Below are positions 42,907-51,675 of a DNA stretch of 63,454 nt, piece by piece; within the stretch, counting starts at the first letter, position 1, and each line of letters begins with the position of its first letter. A model generated the notes under the pieces. The model saw only the letters and a program-made list of their open reading frames with translations, had not been told where the DNA came from and ran no database searches. The position numbers and the translations under genes are program-made. The stretch is from positions 1-63,454 of the forward strand of contig NZ_JAGGPH010000004.1 in the NCBI RefSeq assembly GCF_018613895.1, written 5' to 3'. This stretch comes from Curtobacterium sp. ISL-83. Its GTDB lineage: Bacteria > Actinomycetota > Actinomycetes > Actinomycetales > Microbacteriaceae.

Positions 42907-44484
42907 ATGTCCGACGGGTCCTCGTTCAGCATCACCACGCCGATCTTCTACGTGAACGACGTGCCGCACATCGGGCACGCCTACACCGAGGTCGCCGCGG
43001 ACGTCCTCGCGCGCTGGCACCGGCAGCGCGGTGACGACACCTGGCTGCTGACCGGCACGGACGAGCACGGGCAGAAGATCCTGCGCACCGCCTCCGCGAA
43101 CGACGTCACGCCGAAGGAATGGGCCGACCGACTCGTCACCGATGCGTGGAAGCCGCTGCTCGACACCGTGGACATCGCGAACGACGACTTCATCCGCACG
43201 ACCGATGAACGGCACGAGCGTGGCGTGACGGCGTTCCTGCAGAAGCTCTACGACGACGGGTACATCTACGCCGGCGAGTTCGAGGGCTTCTACTGCGTGG
43301 GCTGCGAAGAGTACAAGCAGCCGGGCGACCTGGTGCCCGGGACCGGTGCGTACGAGGGGGAGCAGGTCTGTGCGATCCACTCCATCCCGGTCGAGGTCCT
43401 GTCCGAGCGCAACTACTTCTTCCGGATGTCCGACTTCGAGCAGCCGTTGCTCGACCTCTACGAGTCGAACCCCGAGTTCATCCAGCCCGAGAGCGTCCGG
43501 AACGAGATCATCTCGTTCGTCAAGCAGGGGCTCCGCGACCTGTCGATCTCACGGTCGAGCTTCGACTGGGGCATCACGATCCCGTGGGACAGCGACCACG
43601 TGCTGTACGTGTGGTTCGACGCGCTCCTCAACTACGTCACGGCGCTCGGGTACGGCTCGGATGACGACGAAGCATTCCAGCGCCTCTGGCCGAGCGTCCA
43701 CATCGTCGGCAAGGACATCGCCCGCTTCCACGCCGTGATCTGGCCGGCGATGCTCATGGCGGCGGGGCTCCCCGTGCCGAAGCGCGTGTTCGGGCACGGG
43801 TGGCTGCTCGTCGGCGGCGAGAAGATGTCGAAGTCGAAGCTCACCGGCATCGCGCCGTCGGAGATCACCGACACCTTCGGCTCGGACGCGTTCCGGTACT
43901 ACTTCCTGCGTGCCATCACCTTCGGGCAGGACGGCAACTTCAGCTGGGAGGACATCTCGGCGCGGTACCAGTCCGACCTCGCGAACGGGTTCGGCAACCT
44001 GGCGTCCCGCATCGTCGCGATGCTGCAGCGGTACTTCGACGGCGCCGTGCCGTCGCGCGGGTCGCTGACCGCGTCCGACGAAGCCGTCGACGCGCTCGCC
44101 GTCTCCGTCACTGAGCGCGCCGACGCAGCGATTGCCGCCTTCGCCCCGCACGAGGCGATCGCCGCCGTCTGGGAGCTCGTCGACGCGCTGAACGGGTACA
44201 TCACGGAGCAGCAGCCGTGGGTCCTCGCGAAGGACGACGCACAGCGCGAGCGGCTCGGGACCGTCCTGGCGACGGCGCTCCGGGGCCTCGGCACCGTGGC
44301 CGTCCTGACCTCCCCGGTGATGCCCAAGGCGACCGAGAAGCTCTGGGCCTCGATCGGCGCCGGTGGTTCGATCGCGGAACAGCGGGTCGACCGCGCGTGG
44401 GAGTGGCAGGGTGCGACCTCGGTCGTGCCGCTCGAGAGCGGGCTCTTCCCGCGCATCGAGCAGGCCGAGCAGGGCGCAGCGTGA
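42907..44484 (+). CDS. metG: Methionyl-tRNA synthetase
   Basis: The 525-residue class I synthetase has the HIGH signature (PHIGHAY, about residues 21-24), GTDEHGQKI, and the KMSKS loop (GEKMSKSKL near 305). One CxxC-type knuckle (YCVGCEEY) is present. No C-terminal dimer domain, so it is the short form. ATG 42907 has TAGGAT seven bases upstream; the in-frame ATG at 42898 lies within the promoter-like box. Overlaps tatD by four bases (GTGA). Confidence 0.95.
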   Translation: MSDGSSFSITTPIFYVNDVPHIGHAYTEVAADVLARWHRQRGDDTWLLTGTDEHGQKILRTASANDVTPKEWADRLVTDAWKPLLDTVDIANDDFIRTTDERHERGVTAFLQKLYDDGYIYAGEFEGFYCVGCEEYKQPGDLVPGTGAYEGEQVCAIHSIPVEVLSERNYFFRMSDFEQPLLDLYESNPEFIQPESVRNEIISFVKQGLRDLSISRSSFDWGITIPWDSDHVLYVWFDALLNYVTALGYGSDDDEAFQRLWPSVHIVGKDIARFHAVIWPAMLMAAGLPVPKRVFGHGWLLVGGEKMSKSKLTGIAPSEITDTFGSDAFRYYFLRAITFGQDGNFSWEDISARYQSDLANGFGNLASRIVAMLQRYFDGAVPSRGSLTASDEAVDALAVSVTERADAAIAAFAPHEAIAAVWELVDALNGYITEQQPWVLAKDDAQRERLGTVLATALRGLGTVAVLTSPVMPKATEKLWASIGAGGSIAEQRVDRAWEWQGATSVVPLESGLFPRIEQAEQGAA

Positions 44485-45413
44485 CCGACTCCGGAGCTGA
44501 CGCCCACGTCCGGTCGCGGAACGGCGACGGCGGCCAGAAGCGGGACCTGACCTACCCGCCGCTGCCCCAGGCGCTCGTCGTCGGCGTGTACGACAACCAC
44601 ACGCACCTCGAGATCGCCGACGGCGTGGGCGACGGCGGCAACGGCCCCCTCGATTACCGCGAGCACCTCGGCCGTGCGTCGAGCGTGGGTGTGCGCGGTG
44701 TCGTGCAGGTCGGGACCGACCTCGCCACCTCGCAGTGGTCCGCGCAGATCGCCGCCCGCGAGCCCCGCGTGCTGGCTGCCGTGGCGCTGCACCCGAACGA
44801 GGCCCCTGAGCTCGACGCGAAGGGCTTGCTCGACGAGCACCTGGCGGGGATCGCGGAGCTCGCCGCCCTGCCCCGCGTGCGGGCGATCGGCGAGACCGGG
44901 CTCGACTTCTTCCGCACCGGCGAAGACGGTCGTGACGCCCAGATCCGCTCCTTCGAGGAGCACATCCGCATCGCGAAGGAGCACGACCTCGCGCTGACGA
45001 TCCACGACCGTGACGCACACGACGCCGTGGTCGAGGTCCTCGACCGCGTCGGGGCTCCCGAGAAGACGGTGTTCCACTGCTTCTCCGGCGGTCCGGACCT
45101 CGCGCGCCTGTGCGCCGAGCGGGGCTGGTACATGTCCTTCGCCGGGACCGTCACGTTCAAGAACGCCGAGCCGCTGCGCCAAGCCCTCGCGGTGGCGCCC
45201 CGGCACCTGCTCATGGTCGAGACGGACGCCCCGTTCCTGACGCCGGCACCCTTCCGAGGTCGTCCGAACGCGCCGTACCTGATCCCCGTGACGCTCCGGT
45301 CGATGGCCGAGACGCTCGGCACCGACGTCTCGATGCTCGCCGCGCAGATCGCGTCGAACACCGAGCTGGTCTACGGGGCGTGGGACGCCGAACCCGTCAC
45401 GGTGGACCAGTAG
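44481..45413 (+). CDS. tatD: TatD-family metal-dependent deoxyribonuclease
   Basis: The 310-residue protein has the TatD metal ligands: VYDNHTHLE (about residues 37-45), GETGLDFF, FHCFSGG, and LMVETDAPFL. The first 33 residues are an unconserved extension. TatD acts as a 3'-5' DNase in DNA repair and turnover. GTG start inside the metG stop and rsmA two bases after its own stop make a metG-tatD-rsmA operon, the usual arrangement. Confidence 0.93.
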   Translation: MTDSGADAHVRSRNGDGGQKRDLTYPPLPQALVVGVYDNHTHLEIADGVGDGGNGPLDYREHLGRASSVGVRGVVQVGTDLATSQWSAQIAAREPRVLAAVALHPNEAPELDAKGLLDEHLAGIAELAALPRVRAIGETGLDFFRTGEDGRDAQIRSFEEHIRIAKEHDLALTIHDRDAHDAVVEVLDRVGAPEKTVFHCFSGGPDLARLCAERGWYMSFAGTVTFKNAEPLRQALAVAPRHLLMVETDAPFLTPAPFRGRPNAPYLIPVTLRSMAETLGTDVSMLAAQIASNTELVYGAWDAEPVTVDQ

Positions 45414-45415
45414 TC

Positions 45416-46264
45416 GTGGGGGCGCTCCTCGGTCCGGCGGAGATCCGGGACCTCGCGGCGAAGCTCGACGTCACCCCGACCAAGAAGCTCGGACAGAACT
45501 TCGTGCACGACGCCAACACGGTGCGGCGCATCGTGGCGTCCGGACGGGTCGACGCGTCGTCCAAGGTGCTCGAGATCGGGCCAGGGCTCGGGTCGCTCAC
45601 CCTCGGACTCACCGAGACGGGTGCGTCGGTCACGGCGGTGGAGATCGACGGTCGCCTCGCCGCGCAGCTGCCCGCCACGGTCACTGCGCTCCAACCGTCG
45701 GCGCAGCTCCGGGTCGTGCACCAGGACGCGCTGACGGTGGCGGCGTCCGACCTGCCGGAAGCGCCCACACACGTCGTCGCGAACCTGCCCTACAACGTGT
45801 CCGTGCCGGTCCTGCTGCACCTGCTCGCGACGTTCCCGTCGATCGAGCGGGCGCTCGTGATGGTGCAGGCCGAGGTCGGCTACCGCATCGCGGCGGGCCC
45901 GGGCAGCAAGGTCTACGGGGCGCCGAGCGTCAAGGCCGCCTGGTACGGGTCGTGGAGCACGGCCGGTCAGGTGAGTCGGCAGGTGTTCTGGCCCGTCCCG
46001 AACGTCGACAGTGTGCTCGTGGGGTTCGACCGCGCCGACCCGCCGGGCGATGAGACGCTCCGCGCACAGGTGTTCACCCTGGTCGACGGCGCGTTCCAGC
46101 AGCGACGGAAGATGCTCCGCCAGAGCCTCTCCGGTGTGCTCGGCGGGAGCGCCAGGGCGTCGGAGATCCTCGAAGCAGCGGGCATCGACCCCACCGCGCG
46201 TGGTGAGGCGATCAGCGTCGACGACTTCGTGCGCCTCGCCCGGACGGTCCTCGCCGCGTCCTGA
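45416..46264 (+). CDS. rsmA: 16S rRNA dimethyladenosine transferase
   Basis: The 282-residue enzyme (KsgA) shows KKLGQNFVHD near residue 25, the SAM site LEIGPGLGSLTLGL near 56, and NLPYNVSVPVL near 125, the catalytic NLPY motif. It dimethylates A1518 and A1519 of 16S rRNA. The GTG at 45416 lies two bases after the tatD stop. In related genomes ispE usually follows; here accessory genes intervene. Its last 53 bases overlap the convergent pentapeptide gene. Confidence 0.95.
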   Translation: MGALLGPAEIRDLAAKLDVTPTKKLGQNFVHDANTVRRIVASGRVDASSKVLEIGPGLGSLTLGLTETGASVTAVEIDGRLAAQLPATVTALQPSAQLRVVHQDALTVAASDLPEAPTHVVANLPYNVSVPVLLHLLATFPSIERALVMVQAEVGYRIAAGPGSKVYGAPSVKAAWYGSWSTAGQVSRQVFWPVPNVDSVLVGFDRADPPGDETLRAQVFTLVDGAFQQRRKMLRQSLSGVLGGSARASEILEAAGIDPTARGEAISVDDFVRLARTVLAAS

Positions 46265-47171
46265 CGTCCGCGCCGGACGTGTCGGTCGGGGCCTCAGCTC
46301 GTGTCGGTGATGCGGTCCAGTGGCTCGGCCGGGTGAAGCCATCGGGGAGCAGCGTCGCATCGTCTCCGCGCGCGGCGTTCACCTGCATCTGCGTGAGGAA
46401 CAGGGCACCGCGCAGGTCCGCTCCGCGCAGATCGGCGTCCCGCAGGTCCGCGCCGAGCAGGTCGCACCGGTCGAGCACGGCTCCACGCAGGTCCGCCGCG
46501 AGCAGCAGGCTCCCGCGCAGCGTCACGCCACGCAGGTCGGCCCCCGCCAGGCGCGCGCCGACGAGGTCCGAACCGGCACGGTCGTGCTGCTGGTCCTGGC
46601 GCCCTCCCCGGGCGATCTCGCTCGCGCGGAGCAGGAGCGGCCGCGCGGTGTCGTACTCGGCGTCCACGTCGAGCACAGCGAGTTCCGCGGGTGTCCCGTC
46701 GCTCAGCGTGTGGACCCGTTCGAACGCCGAGGACCACGACGCAGGATCGAGCCCCTCGGTTTCGACCATGGTGACCGCTTCGTCCAGGTACCGGAGCAGG
46801 TCGTGGAGGCGTCGCACCACGGGGAAGGTCGCGAACATCGCGATCCGGGTCTCGTCGTCATCGCGCCAGGACCGACCCGCGAACGTCTGCTGCGACACCT
46901 TCTGCCCGGCGCCCGCGCAGTCGAACACGGTGCAGCCCTTCCACCCGCGGTCGCGGAGGTGCGGGTGGATGCGGCACCCGTCGGTCGTGTCGAGGTTCGT
47001 GCACGGGTCGCCGGCGGACTTGTCGACGGGGAAGTCCGCGGACCGGGTGAACGCGAGGGCGACGCAGCAGAGGCCGAAGCAGTTGGCGCAGTCGGCTCCG
47101 AGGTCCGCTCGGCGCCCGAGGCGGACACGGGTCCGGGTCGTCGTCGCCGAAGGGTGCTCCTGGTTCGCCAC
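46212..47171 (-). CDS. Pentapeptide-repeat protein with Cys-rich N-terminus
   Basis: The 319-residue protein combines an N-terminal cysteine cluster (CANCFGLCC near residue 25, then Cys residues in DPCTNLD, GCRIH, GCTVFDC), which resembles the CxxCxxxCC metal-chelating type, with a C-terminal run of A(D/N)LRGA-type pentapeptides at about residues 205-260. Pentapeptide repeats form a right-handed beta helix and can mimic DNA in some gyrase-binding proteins. GTG start 47171. Its 3' end overlaps rsmA by 53 bases. Role unknown. Confidence 0.8.
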   Translation of the reverse strand: MANQEHPSATTTRTRVRLGRRADLGADCANCFGLCCVALAFTRSADFPVDKSAGDPCTNLDTTDGCRIHPHLRDRGWKGCTVFDCAGAGQKVSQQTFAGRSWRDDDETRIAMFATFPVVRRLHDLLRYLDEAVTMVETEGLDPASWSSAFERVHTLSDGTPAELAVLDVDAEYDTARPLLLRASEIARGGRQDQQHDRAGSDLVGARLAGADLRGVTLRGSLLLAADLRGAVLDRCDLLGADLRDADLRGADLRGALFLTQMQVNAARGDDATLLPDGFTRPSHWTASPTRAEAPTDTSGADVRTRRGPSGRGARSRRR

Positions 47172-47241
47172 GGTTCCAATCCTCCCGCATCGAGCCAGCA
47201 CGGCAGCCTCCCGGTCCCCGGACGTGCACGGTCCTCGGCGG

Positions 47242-47256
47242 TTGTGAAATACACAA
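47242..47256. promoter_or_regulatory. AT-rich palindrome upstream of the PIN pair
   Basis: TTGTG-AAATA-CACAA is a perfect inverted repeat in an unusually AT-rich patch, followed by another TTTGTGACA. It lies between the divergent pentapeptide gene and the small gene at 47321 and is a candidate operator for autoregulation of the toxin-like pair. Confidence 0.45.
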
Positions 47257-47320
47257 TGTTTGTGACACGAGGACCACCAGCCCTAGCCTCCCAACAGGAA
47301 CACGAGCACGAGGAGGCGTC

Positions 47321-47599
47321 ATGACCCCACACGGACCGGACAGCCCCGAACGGAGCGACGGCCGCGCCGACTTCGGCAGCACACGAACAGGAGGCCGAAC
47401 GATAACGATCGGGTGGATGGAGGGGGGAGCCCGGCAGCGGCAGCTCGTCCACACGAGCGAGCTGACCGAGTTCATCGCTGGGCTCCCTCGCCCAGAAGGG
47501 AGCAGTGAGGAACGACAGGCTCGTCTCCGCCGGACGTTGCGCTCGGTGCGCGGCACCCGCCCGGTCTCGCCGCCTTCCCTGTCCAACGGAGCGCGCTGA
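47321..47599 (+). CDS. Small unknown protein, possible antitoxin of the next gene
   Basis: The 92-residue product is polar and probably largely disordered at both ends, with a hydrophobic and helical patch near residues 40-55 (QLVHTSELTEFIAGL). GAGGAGG lies six bases before the ATG. It ends three bases before the PIN gene, the layout of toxin-antitoxin operons in which the antitoxin comes first. It does not resemble the ribbon-helix-helix or AbrB-type VapB proteins I know. Confidence 0.55.
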   Translation: MTPHGPDSPERSDGRADFGSTRTGGRTITIGWMEGGARQRQLVHTSELTEFIAGLPRPEGSSEERQARLRRTLRSVRGTRPVSPPSLSNGAR

Positions 47600-47602
47600 G
47601 CC

Positions 47603-48196
47603 GTGTGGCGCCGCAGTGAGCCGGAGGACTTCGACGAGTTCGGCGTGCTGAGCTTCGACGAGTGCTTCGGCGGGTTCGAGCGGGTGGTCATCGACACGAG
47701 TTTCGTGCGTCGTGCGTTCGACTCCGGGGCTGATGGCCACCCGGAAGCTGCGGCGTTCCTGCAACATCTCGACCTCACGGACTCTGACGTCTTCTTCAAC
47801 GCACTGCTTGAACTCGACCTCCTGGACATCGACCGTAGGTCGGACGGCGTCGCAGGGGTGAGCGGCCTCGACGGACCGCGAACTCCCCGGGTCGGGTCAT
47901 TCCTGACGGCCTGGAACAGCGTCCTCCGGACGACCAGTGCTCATTGGGTCGGCATCGACGCCCTGCTCGATGACGTTCCGGGACTCGTGGAGAGCTTCGG
48001 GATCACGTCGTCTGCCGCTCTCGTCGTCGCCACCGCGGGTGCTGTCGAAGCTGACGCCCTGGTCACGGCGGACCCGACCTTCGCGGTGGTCGACAAGGAG
48101 TTGTTGCGTCTGTGCGTCGGTGCTCCCGAGGCTCCGATCGTTCGCCGTGTCCGCGCGCGCGGCGACGGTGGCCGCTCGCCCTCAGCGCTCCCGTGA
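47603..48196 (+). CDS. PIN-domain protein with an incomplete active site
   Basis: The 197-residue protein has PIN features: VVIDTSFVRRAF with Asp31, the FFNALLELDLL segment with Glu70, and DALVTADPTFAVVD with Asp157. The position usually held by the third acidic residue (D-A-x-x-x-A-T-A) reads SSAALVVATA, so one metal ligand is missing. GTG start three bases after the small upstream gene. It may be a degenerate VapC-like toxin, an inhibitor, or an active variant that uses another residue. Confidence 0.72.
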   Translation: MWRRSEPEDFDEFGVLSFDECFGGFERVVIDTSFVRRAFDSGADGHPEAAAFLQHLDLTDSDVFFNALLELDLLDIDRRSDGVAGVSGLDGPRTPRVGSFLTAWNSVLRTTSAHWVGIDALLDDVPGLVESFGITSSAALVVATAGAVEADALVTADPTFAVVDKELLRLCVGAPEAPIVRRVRARGDGGRSPSALP

Positions 48197-48253
48197 ATCG
48201 TCGTGTCTGCACCATCGGCCTTCGGAGCGCAGCGGACCAGTAACCTGGTCGCC

Positions 48254-48715
48254 GTGTCCGCCCGACCCTCCCGCGCCAGTTCGGTGATCACCGGGGCGTT
48301 CGTGCTCGCGGGGGTCGTCGTTCTCGGACTCGCGCTCCGCGGGGTCGTCCAGCAGCCGGAGTCGGACACGGCCTGGGTGGCGCTGCTCCTCGGAGCGTGC
48401 CTCATCACGTGGGGGGTACGGTTCGTGAGGCTCCCGCCGGACGACGACGAGGGAAGGACCCCCGAGTCCGTTCTGCACGAGGGCAGCGCCGTCGCTCCGA
48501 AGACGGCCCGACCCCTCGCCCTCCTGACGGTCGTGCTCGCCGCGTCCGGGTCGTACGTCGTCGTCCGGTGGTTCGGACAGTCGGTCCCCGCCGCTGTCAC
48601 CACGAGCCTGGCGTTCGTGGCGTGGCGGATCGTGAACTGGACCGTTGACCGAGCGGTTCGACGCCGTACGGACCGAGACGACGGCAGCGCCGGAGCCGCT
48701 CCCTCCGAGGGCTGA
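48254..48715 (+). CDS. Small unknown membrane protein
   Basis: The 153-residue product has about four hydrophobic segments (VITGAFVLAGVVVLGLAL, WVALLLGACLITWGV, ALLTVVLAASGSYVVVRWF, AAVTTSLAFVAWRIV) in two hairpins and a polar C-terminal tail. GTG 48254 is preferred because TAACCT lies seven bases upstream; an ATG at 48203 overlaps the end of no gene but has no signal. No family recognised. Confidence 0.6.
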   Translation: MSARPSRASSVITGAFVLAGVVVLGLALRGVVQQPESDTAWVALLLGACLITWGVRFVRLPPDDDEGRTPESVLHEGSAVAPKTARPLALLTVVLAASGSYVVVRWFGQSVPAAVTTSLAFVAWRIVNWTVDRAVRRRTDRDDGSAGAAPSEG

Positions 48716-48780
48716 CGAGGGAGCAGCGAGCAGCGAGCGCGGCGACGGAATCCGTCCTCGCCCCGAGCGCCCCCCGACGC

Positions 48781-49524
48781 TCAGTGCCCCCGCGACGCCA
48801 GCGCCTCGATCAGCTGCTGCTGCGTCCCGTCGCGCTCCGACCACCGGAGCGGCAGCACGTTCTGCACCAGGATCTCCGGCCCCGAACCCGACGCGAGCAG
48901 GGACACGACCTCGCTCAGGAAGTCGTCGAGCGGCATCCCACCGAAGTCCACGCCGGCGCCCATCAGATCCGTGGCGACGGCCGGCGGCACGAGCTCCAGC
49001 ACCGAGACCGGCGACCCGGCGAGCTGCTGCCGGAGCGACTGCGTGTACGAGTGCACGGCGGCCTTCGTCGCGCTGTAGGTGGGGGTGGCGGCGAGCGGCG
49101 TGTAGGCGAGGCCGGACGACACGGTGATGATCGTCGACGCGGGCCGGGTCAGCAGGTGTGGCAGGAACGCGTCGATCAGTCGGATGGTCCCGAGCAGGTT
49201 GGTGGTGACGGTGTCGACCGCGTCCGCCTGGTGGACCGCCGACCGCAGGTCCTCGGCGCGCATGATGCCGGACATGGTGATCACGGCGTCGAGCGACGGG
49301 TGCGCTGCGAGGACGGTCGATGCGGCGGCCGAGATCGAGTCGGGGTCGGCGACGTCGATGGCGACGGTGTCGAAACCGTGCTCGGCGTGGAGCGAGGCGA
49401 GCAGGGATTCGCGGCGTCCACCGATGACGACGGTGCTGCCCGCGTCCTGCAGGCGTCGTGCGAGGCCCAGGCCGATGCCGGAGGTCGCGCCGGGGATGAA
49501 GACGGTGGCGTTGGTGATGTCCAT
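48781..49524 (-). CDS. Short-chain dehydrogenase/reductase
   Basis: The 247-residue SDR has the cofactor motif GATSGIGLGLA at about residues 13-22, an SSG segment as the catalytic Ser, and YSATKAAVHSYT with Tyr-x-x-x-Lys near 151. DIPS-type TVVIGGRRESLLASL suggests NADP(H). GGAGG lies close before ATG 49524. Divergent from an XRE-family regulator that begins 102 bases away, an arrangement often seen when the regulator represses the enzyme. Confidence 0.88.
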   Translation of the reverse strand: MDITNATVFIPGATSGIGLGLARRLQDAGSTVVIGGRRESLLASLHAEHGFDTVAIDVADPDSISAAASTVLAAHPSLDAVITMSGIMRAEDLRSAVHQADAVDTVTTNLLGTIRLIDAFLPHLLTRPASTIITVSSGLAYTPLAATPTYSATKAAVHSYTQSLRQQLAGSPVSVLELVPPAVATDLMGAGVDFGGMPLDDFLSEVVSLLASGSGPEILVQNVLPLRWSERDGTQQQLIEALASRGH

Positions 49525-49626
49525 GTCCTCCACGATCGTGCGTGCGTCGGGGTGCAACCAGAGCGCGGACATCGGGGGACCGCCGATCCCTGGCACGGCC
49601 GTCGCGTGCGGGCCATGATCGGGACC

Positions 49627-50475
49627 ATGGACCGCACTGCGCTCGCCGACTTCCTCCGCCGTCGACGCGAACTCCTCCGCCCGGAGGACGTGGGGCTGGG
49701 CGTCGGTCCGCGTCGGCGCACCCCCGGCCTCCGGCGTGAAGAGGTGGCGGCACTCGCCGGCATGTCAGCCGACTACTACACGCGCCTCGAGCAGCAGCGC
49801 GGACCGCAACCGTCCGAGCAGATGATCGCGGCGATCGCGCGGGCACTCCGCCTGTCCCTGGACGAACGCGACCACCTGTTCCGGTTGTCGGGGCACAACG
49901 CGCCGATCCGCGCCCGCCGCACCGACCACGTCGAACCGGCGATCCTGCGCGTGCTCGACCGACTCGAGGACACCCCCGCGATCGTGGTGAACGACCTGGG
50001 GGAGACCCTGGTCGAGAACCGCCTCGGCGCCGCGCTGCTCGGCAGCACCGTCGACCTGCCCGGCAACGAGCGGTACCAACCGTGGCGGTGGTTCATGACC
50101 GCGGACGAGCGGGCGAAGTACGCGCCGGAACAGCACGACCGGCTCGCCCGGGCGCAGGTGGCCTCGCTCCGTGCGGCGGTGGGCGCTGCCGGGCCGACCG
50201 ACCGCCGCGCGGCCGAGTTGATCGCCGACCTCGAGCGGCACAGCGAGGAGTTCCGAGCGCTGTGGGCGCTGCACGAGGTGTCGAGCCGGTGGGAGGACCA
50301 CAAGACGTTCGTGCACCCGGAGCTCGGGCGCATCACGGTCGACTGCCAGGTCCTCCACACCGAGAACCACGCGCAGGCGCTCCTGCTCTTCACGGCACCC
50401 CCCGGCACCGAGGACGCCCAGAAGCTCGAGCTGCTCGGCGTCGTCGGTACGCAGCAGTTCCAGCGGACGGAGTAG
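49627..50475 (+). CDS. XRE-family regulator with MmyB-like ligand domain
   Basis: The 282-residue protein begins with an XRE helix-turn-helix (DFLRRRRELL, GLRREEVAALAGMSADYYTRLEQ, SEQMIAAIARAL; residues 8-75) and ends in the MmyB-like domain (about 105-270; ALLFTAPPGTEDAQKLELLG). Such regulators in actinobacteria control divergent SDR or redox genes and bind fatty acids in a few cases. CATGAT seven bases before the ATG serves as a leaderless -10. Confidence 0.9.
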   Translation: MDRTALADFLRRRRELLRPEDVGLGVGPRRRTPGLRREEVAALAGMSADYYTRLEQQRGPQPSEQMIAAIARALRLSLDERDHLFRLSGHNAPIRARRTDHVEPAILRVLDRLEDTPAIVVNDLGETLVENRLGAALLGSTVDLPGNERYQPWRWFMTADERAKYAPEQHDRLARAQVASLRAAVGAAGPTDRRAAELIADLERHSEEFRALWALHEVSSRWEDHKTFVHPELGRITVDCQVLHTENHAQALLLFTAPPGTEDAQKLELLGVVGTQQFQRTE

Positions 50476-50501
50476 CACCGCGTCACACACTTGGGCGCGT
50501 G

Positions 50502-50511
50502 CGGTATACCG
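50502..50511. promoter_or_regulatory. Palindrome in the promoter of the ATP-grasp gene
   Basis: CGGTATACCG is a perfect ten-base palindrome, extended to GYGCGGTATACCGYGC on both sides. It lies between TTGGGC (50491) and TAGGCT (50516-50521), so a bound protein would sit in the core promoter. Confidence 0.5.
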
Positions 50512-50527
50512 TGCCTAGGCTGGTCCG

Positions 50528-51586
50528 GTGAGCACTCCCCGCGTGTACGTCATCCACGAGAACCCCGAGTGGTTCCCGCCGCTCGCCGCCGCGTTCGAGG
50601 CCGAGGGCGTCCCCGTCGAGGAGGTCCTCCTGACCGAGGGCCAGATCGACCTCGGTGCCGAGCCGGCGCCGGGGGTCTACTGGTCGCGCATGTCCGCGAG
50701 CTCCCACACGCGTGGACACGAGCACAGCAAGGAGTACACGCGTGCCCTCCTCGGGTGGCTCGAGCGGGCCGGTCGCACGGTCGTGAACGGCAGCCACGTT
50801 CTCGAGCTCGAGGTCTCGAAGGTCGCCCAGCACGGGCTGCTCCGCGATGCCGGGTTCGACGTCCCGCGGACCACCGCGGTCTTCGGCACGGCCACGCTCA
50901 AGGACGCCGCGCGGACCTTCACCGACGGCGAGGACATCCCGTTCATCACGAAGCACAACCAGGGCGGCAAGGGGCTGGGCGTCCGTCGGTTCGACTCGCT
51001 CGCCGAGTTCGACGCGTACGTCGACTCCCCGGAGTTCGAGGCGCCGGTCGACGGCATCACGCTGCTGCAGGAGTTCCTGACGGCCCGCGAGCCCTTCATC
51101 ACCCGCGTCGAGTTCGTCGGCGGGGAGTTCGTCTACGCCGTCCGGGTCGACACGAGCGCCGGCAGCTTCGAGCTCTGCCCGGCCGACGCCTGCGAGGTCC
51201 CCGCACCCGGCAGCCAGTCGATCGCCGGCGCGGTCTGCGAGGTCCCCGGAACCGGGACGCCGTCCGCCTTCTCGGTCCGCACCGAGGTCACGGCGGAGCA
51301 CCCGCTGGTGCAGCAGCTCCGGACGTTCCTCGCCGACCAGGGCATCCAGATCGCGGGCGTCGAGTTCATGGAGACGACCGACGGCCGGACGGTCGTCTAC
51401 GACATCAACACGAACACGAACTACAACCCCGCCGTCGAGGAGATCGCCCCGGCATCCGGACCGCGCGCCATCGCGCGCTTCACCGGCGCGCTCCTCGCAG
51501 CCGAGTACGGCACCGAGCACGGCAGCGAGCACGGCACGCAGCAGCGCACGGCGAACGCACCCGCGTACGCGGCCGCGACGGCCTGA
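50528..51586 (+). CDS. ATP-grasp ligase of unknown substrate
   Basis: The 352-residue protein has an ATP-grasp core: an N-terminal pre-grasp domain (YVIHENPEWFPP), FITKHNQGGKGLGVRRF near 137-153 as the ATP lid, and metal-binding VVYDINTNTNYNP near 298. This resembles carboxylate-amine ligases such as RimK- or D-Ala-D-Ala-type enzymes. GTG start, TAGGCT six bases upstream. The C-terminal Glu/His/Gly tail (YGTEHGSEHGT) is low-complexity. Next gene on the strand is an SfnG-like monooxygenase, after a hairpin. Confidence 0.82.
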   Translation: MSTPRVYVIHENPEWFPPLAAAFEAEGVPVEEVLLTEGQIDLGAEPAPGVYWSRMSASSHTRGHEHSKEYTRALLGWLERAGRTVVNGSHVLELEVSKVAQHGLLRDAGFDVPRTTAVFGTATLKDAARTFTDGEDIPFITKHNQGGKGLGVRRFDSLAEFDAYVDSPEFEAPVDGITLLQEFLTAREPFITRVEFVGGEFVYAVRVDTSAGSFELCPADACEVPAPGSQSIAGAVCEVPGTGTPSAFSVRTEVTAEHPLVQQLRTFLADQGIQIAGVEFMETTDGRTVVYDINTNTNYNPAVEEIAPASGPRAIARFTGALLAAEYGTEHGSEHGTQQRTANAPAYAAATA

Positions 51587-51605
51587 GACAGCACCGCCCA
51601 CCGGC

Positions 51606-51642
51606 CTGGAGGCGCGGCTCGCGACGCGACCACCGCCTCCAG
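51606..51642 (+). terminator. GGAGGC-type hairpin after the ATP-grasp gene
   Basis: CTGGAGGCG (51606-51614) pairs with CGCCTCCAG (51634-51642). It begins 20 bases after the ATP-grasp stop and lies before the monooxygenase gene, so the two may be partly uncoupled. Confidence 0.65.
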
Positions 51643-51675
51643 CCCGTCACTCCCCACCACCCAAGGAACCTCCCC

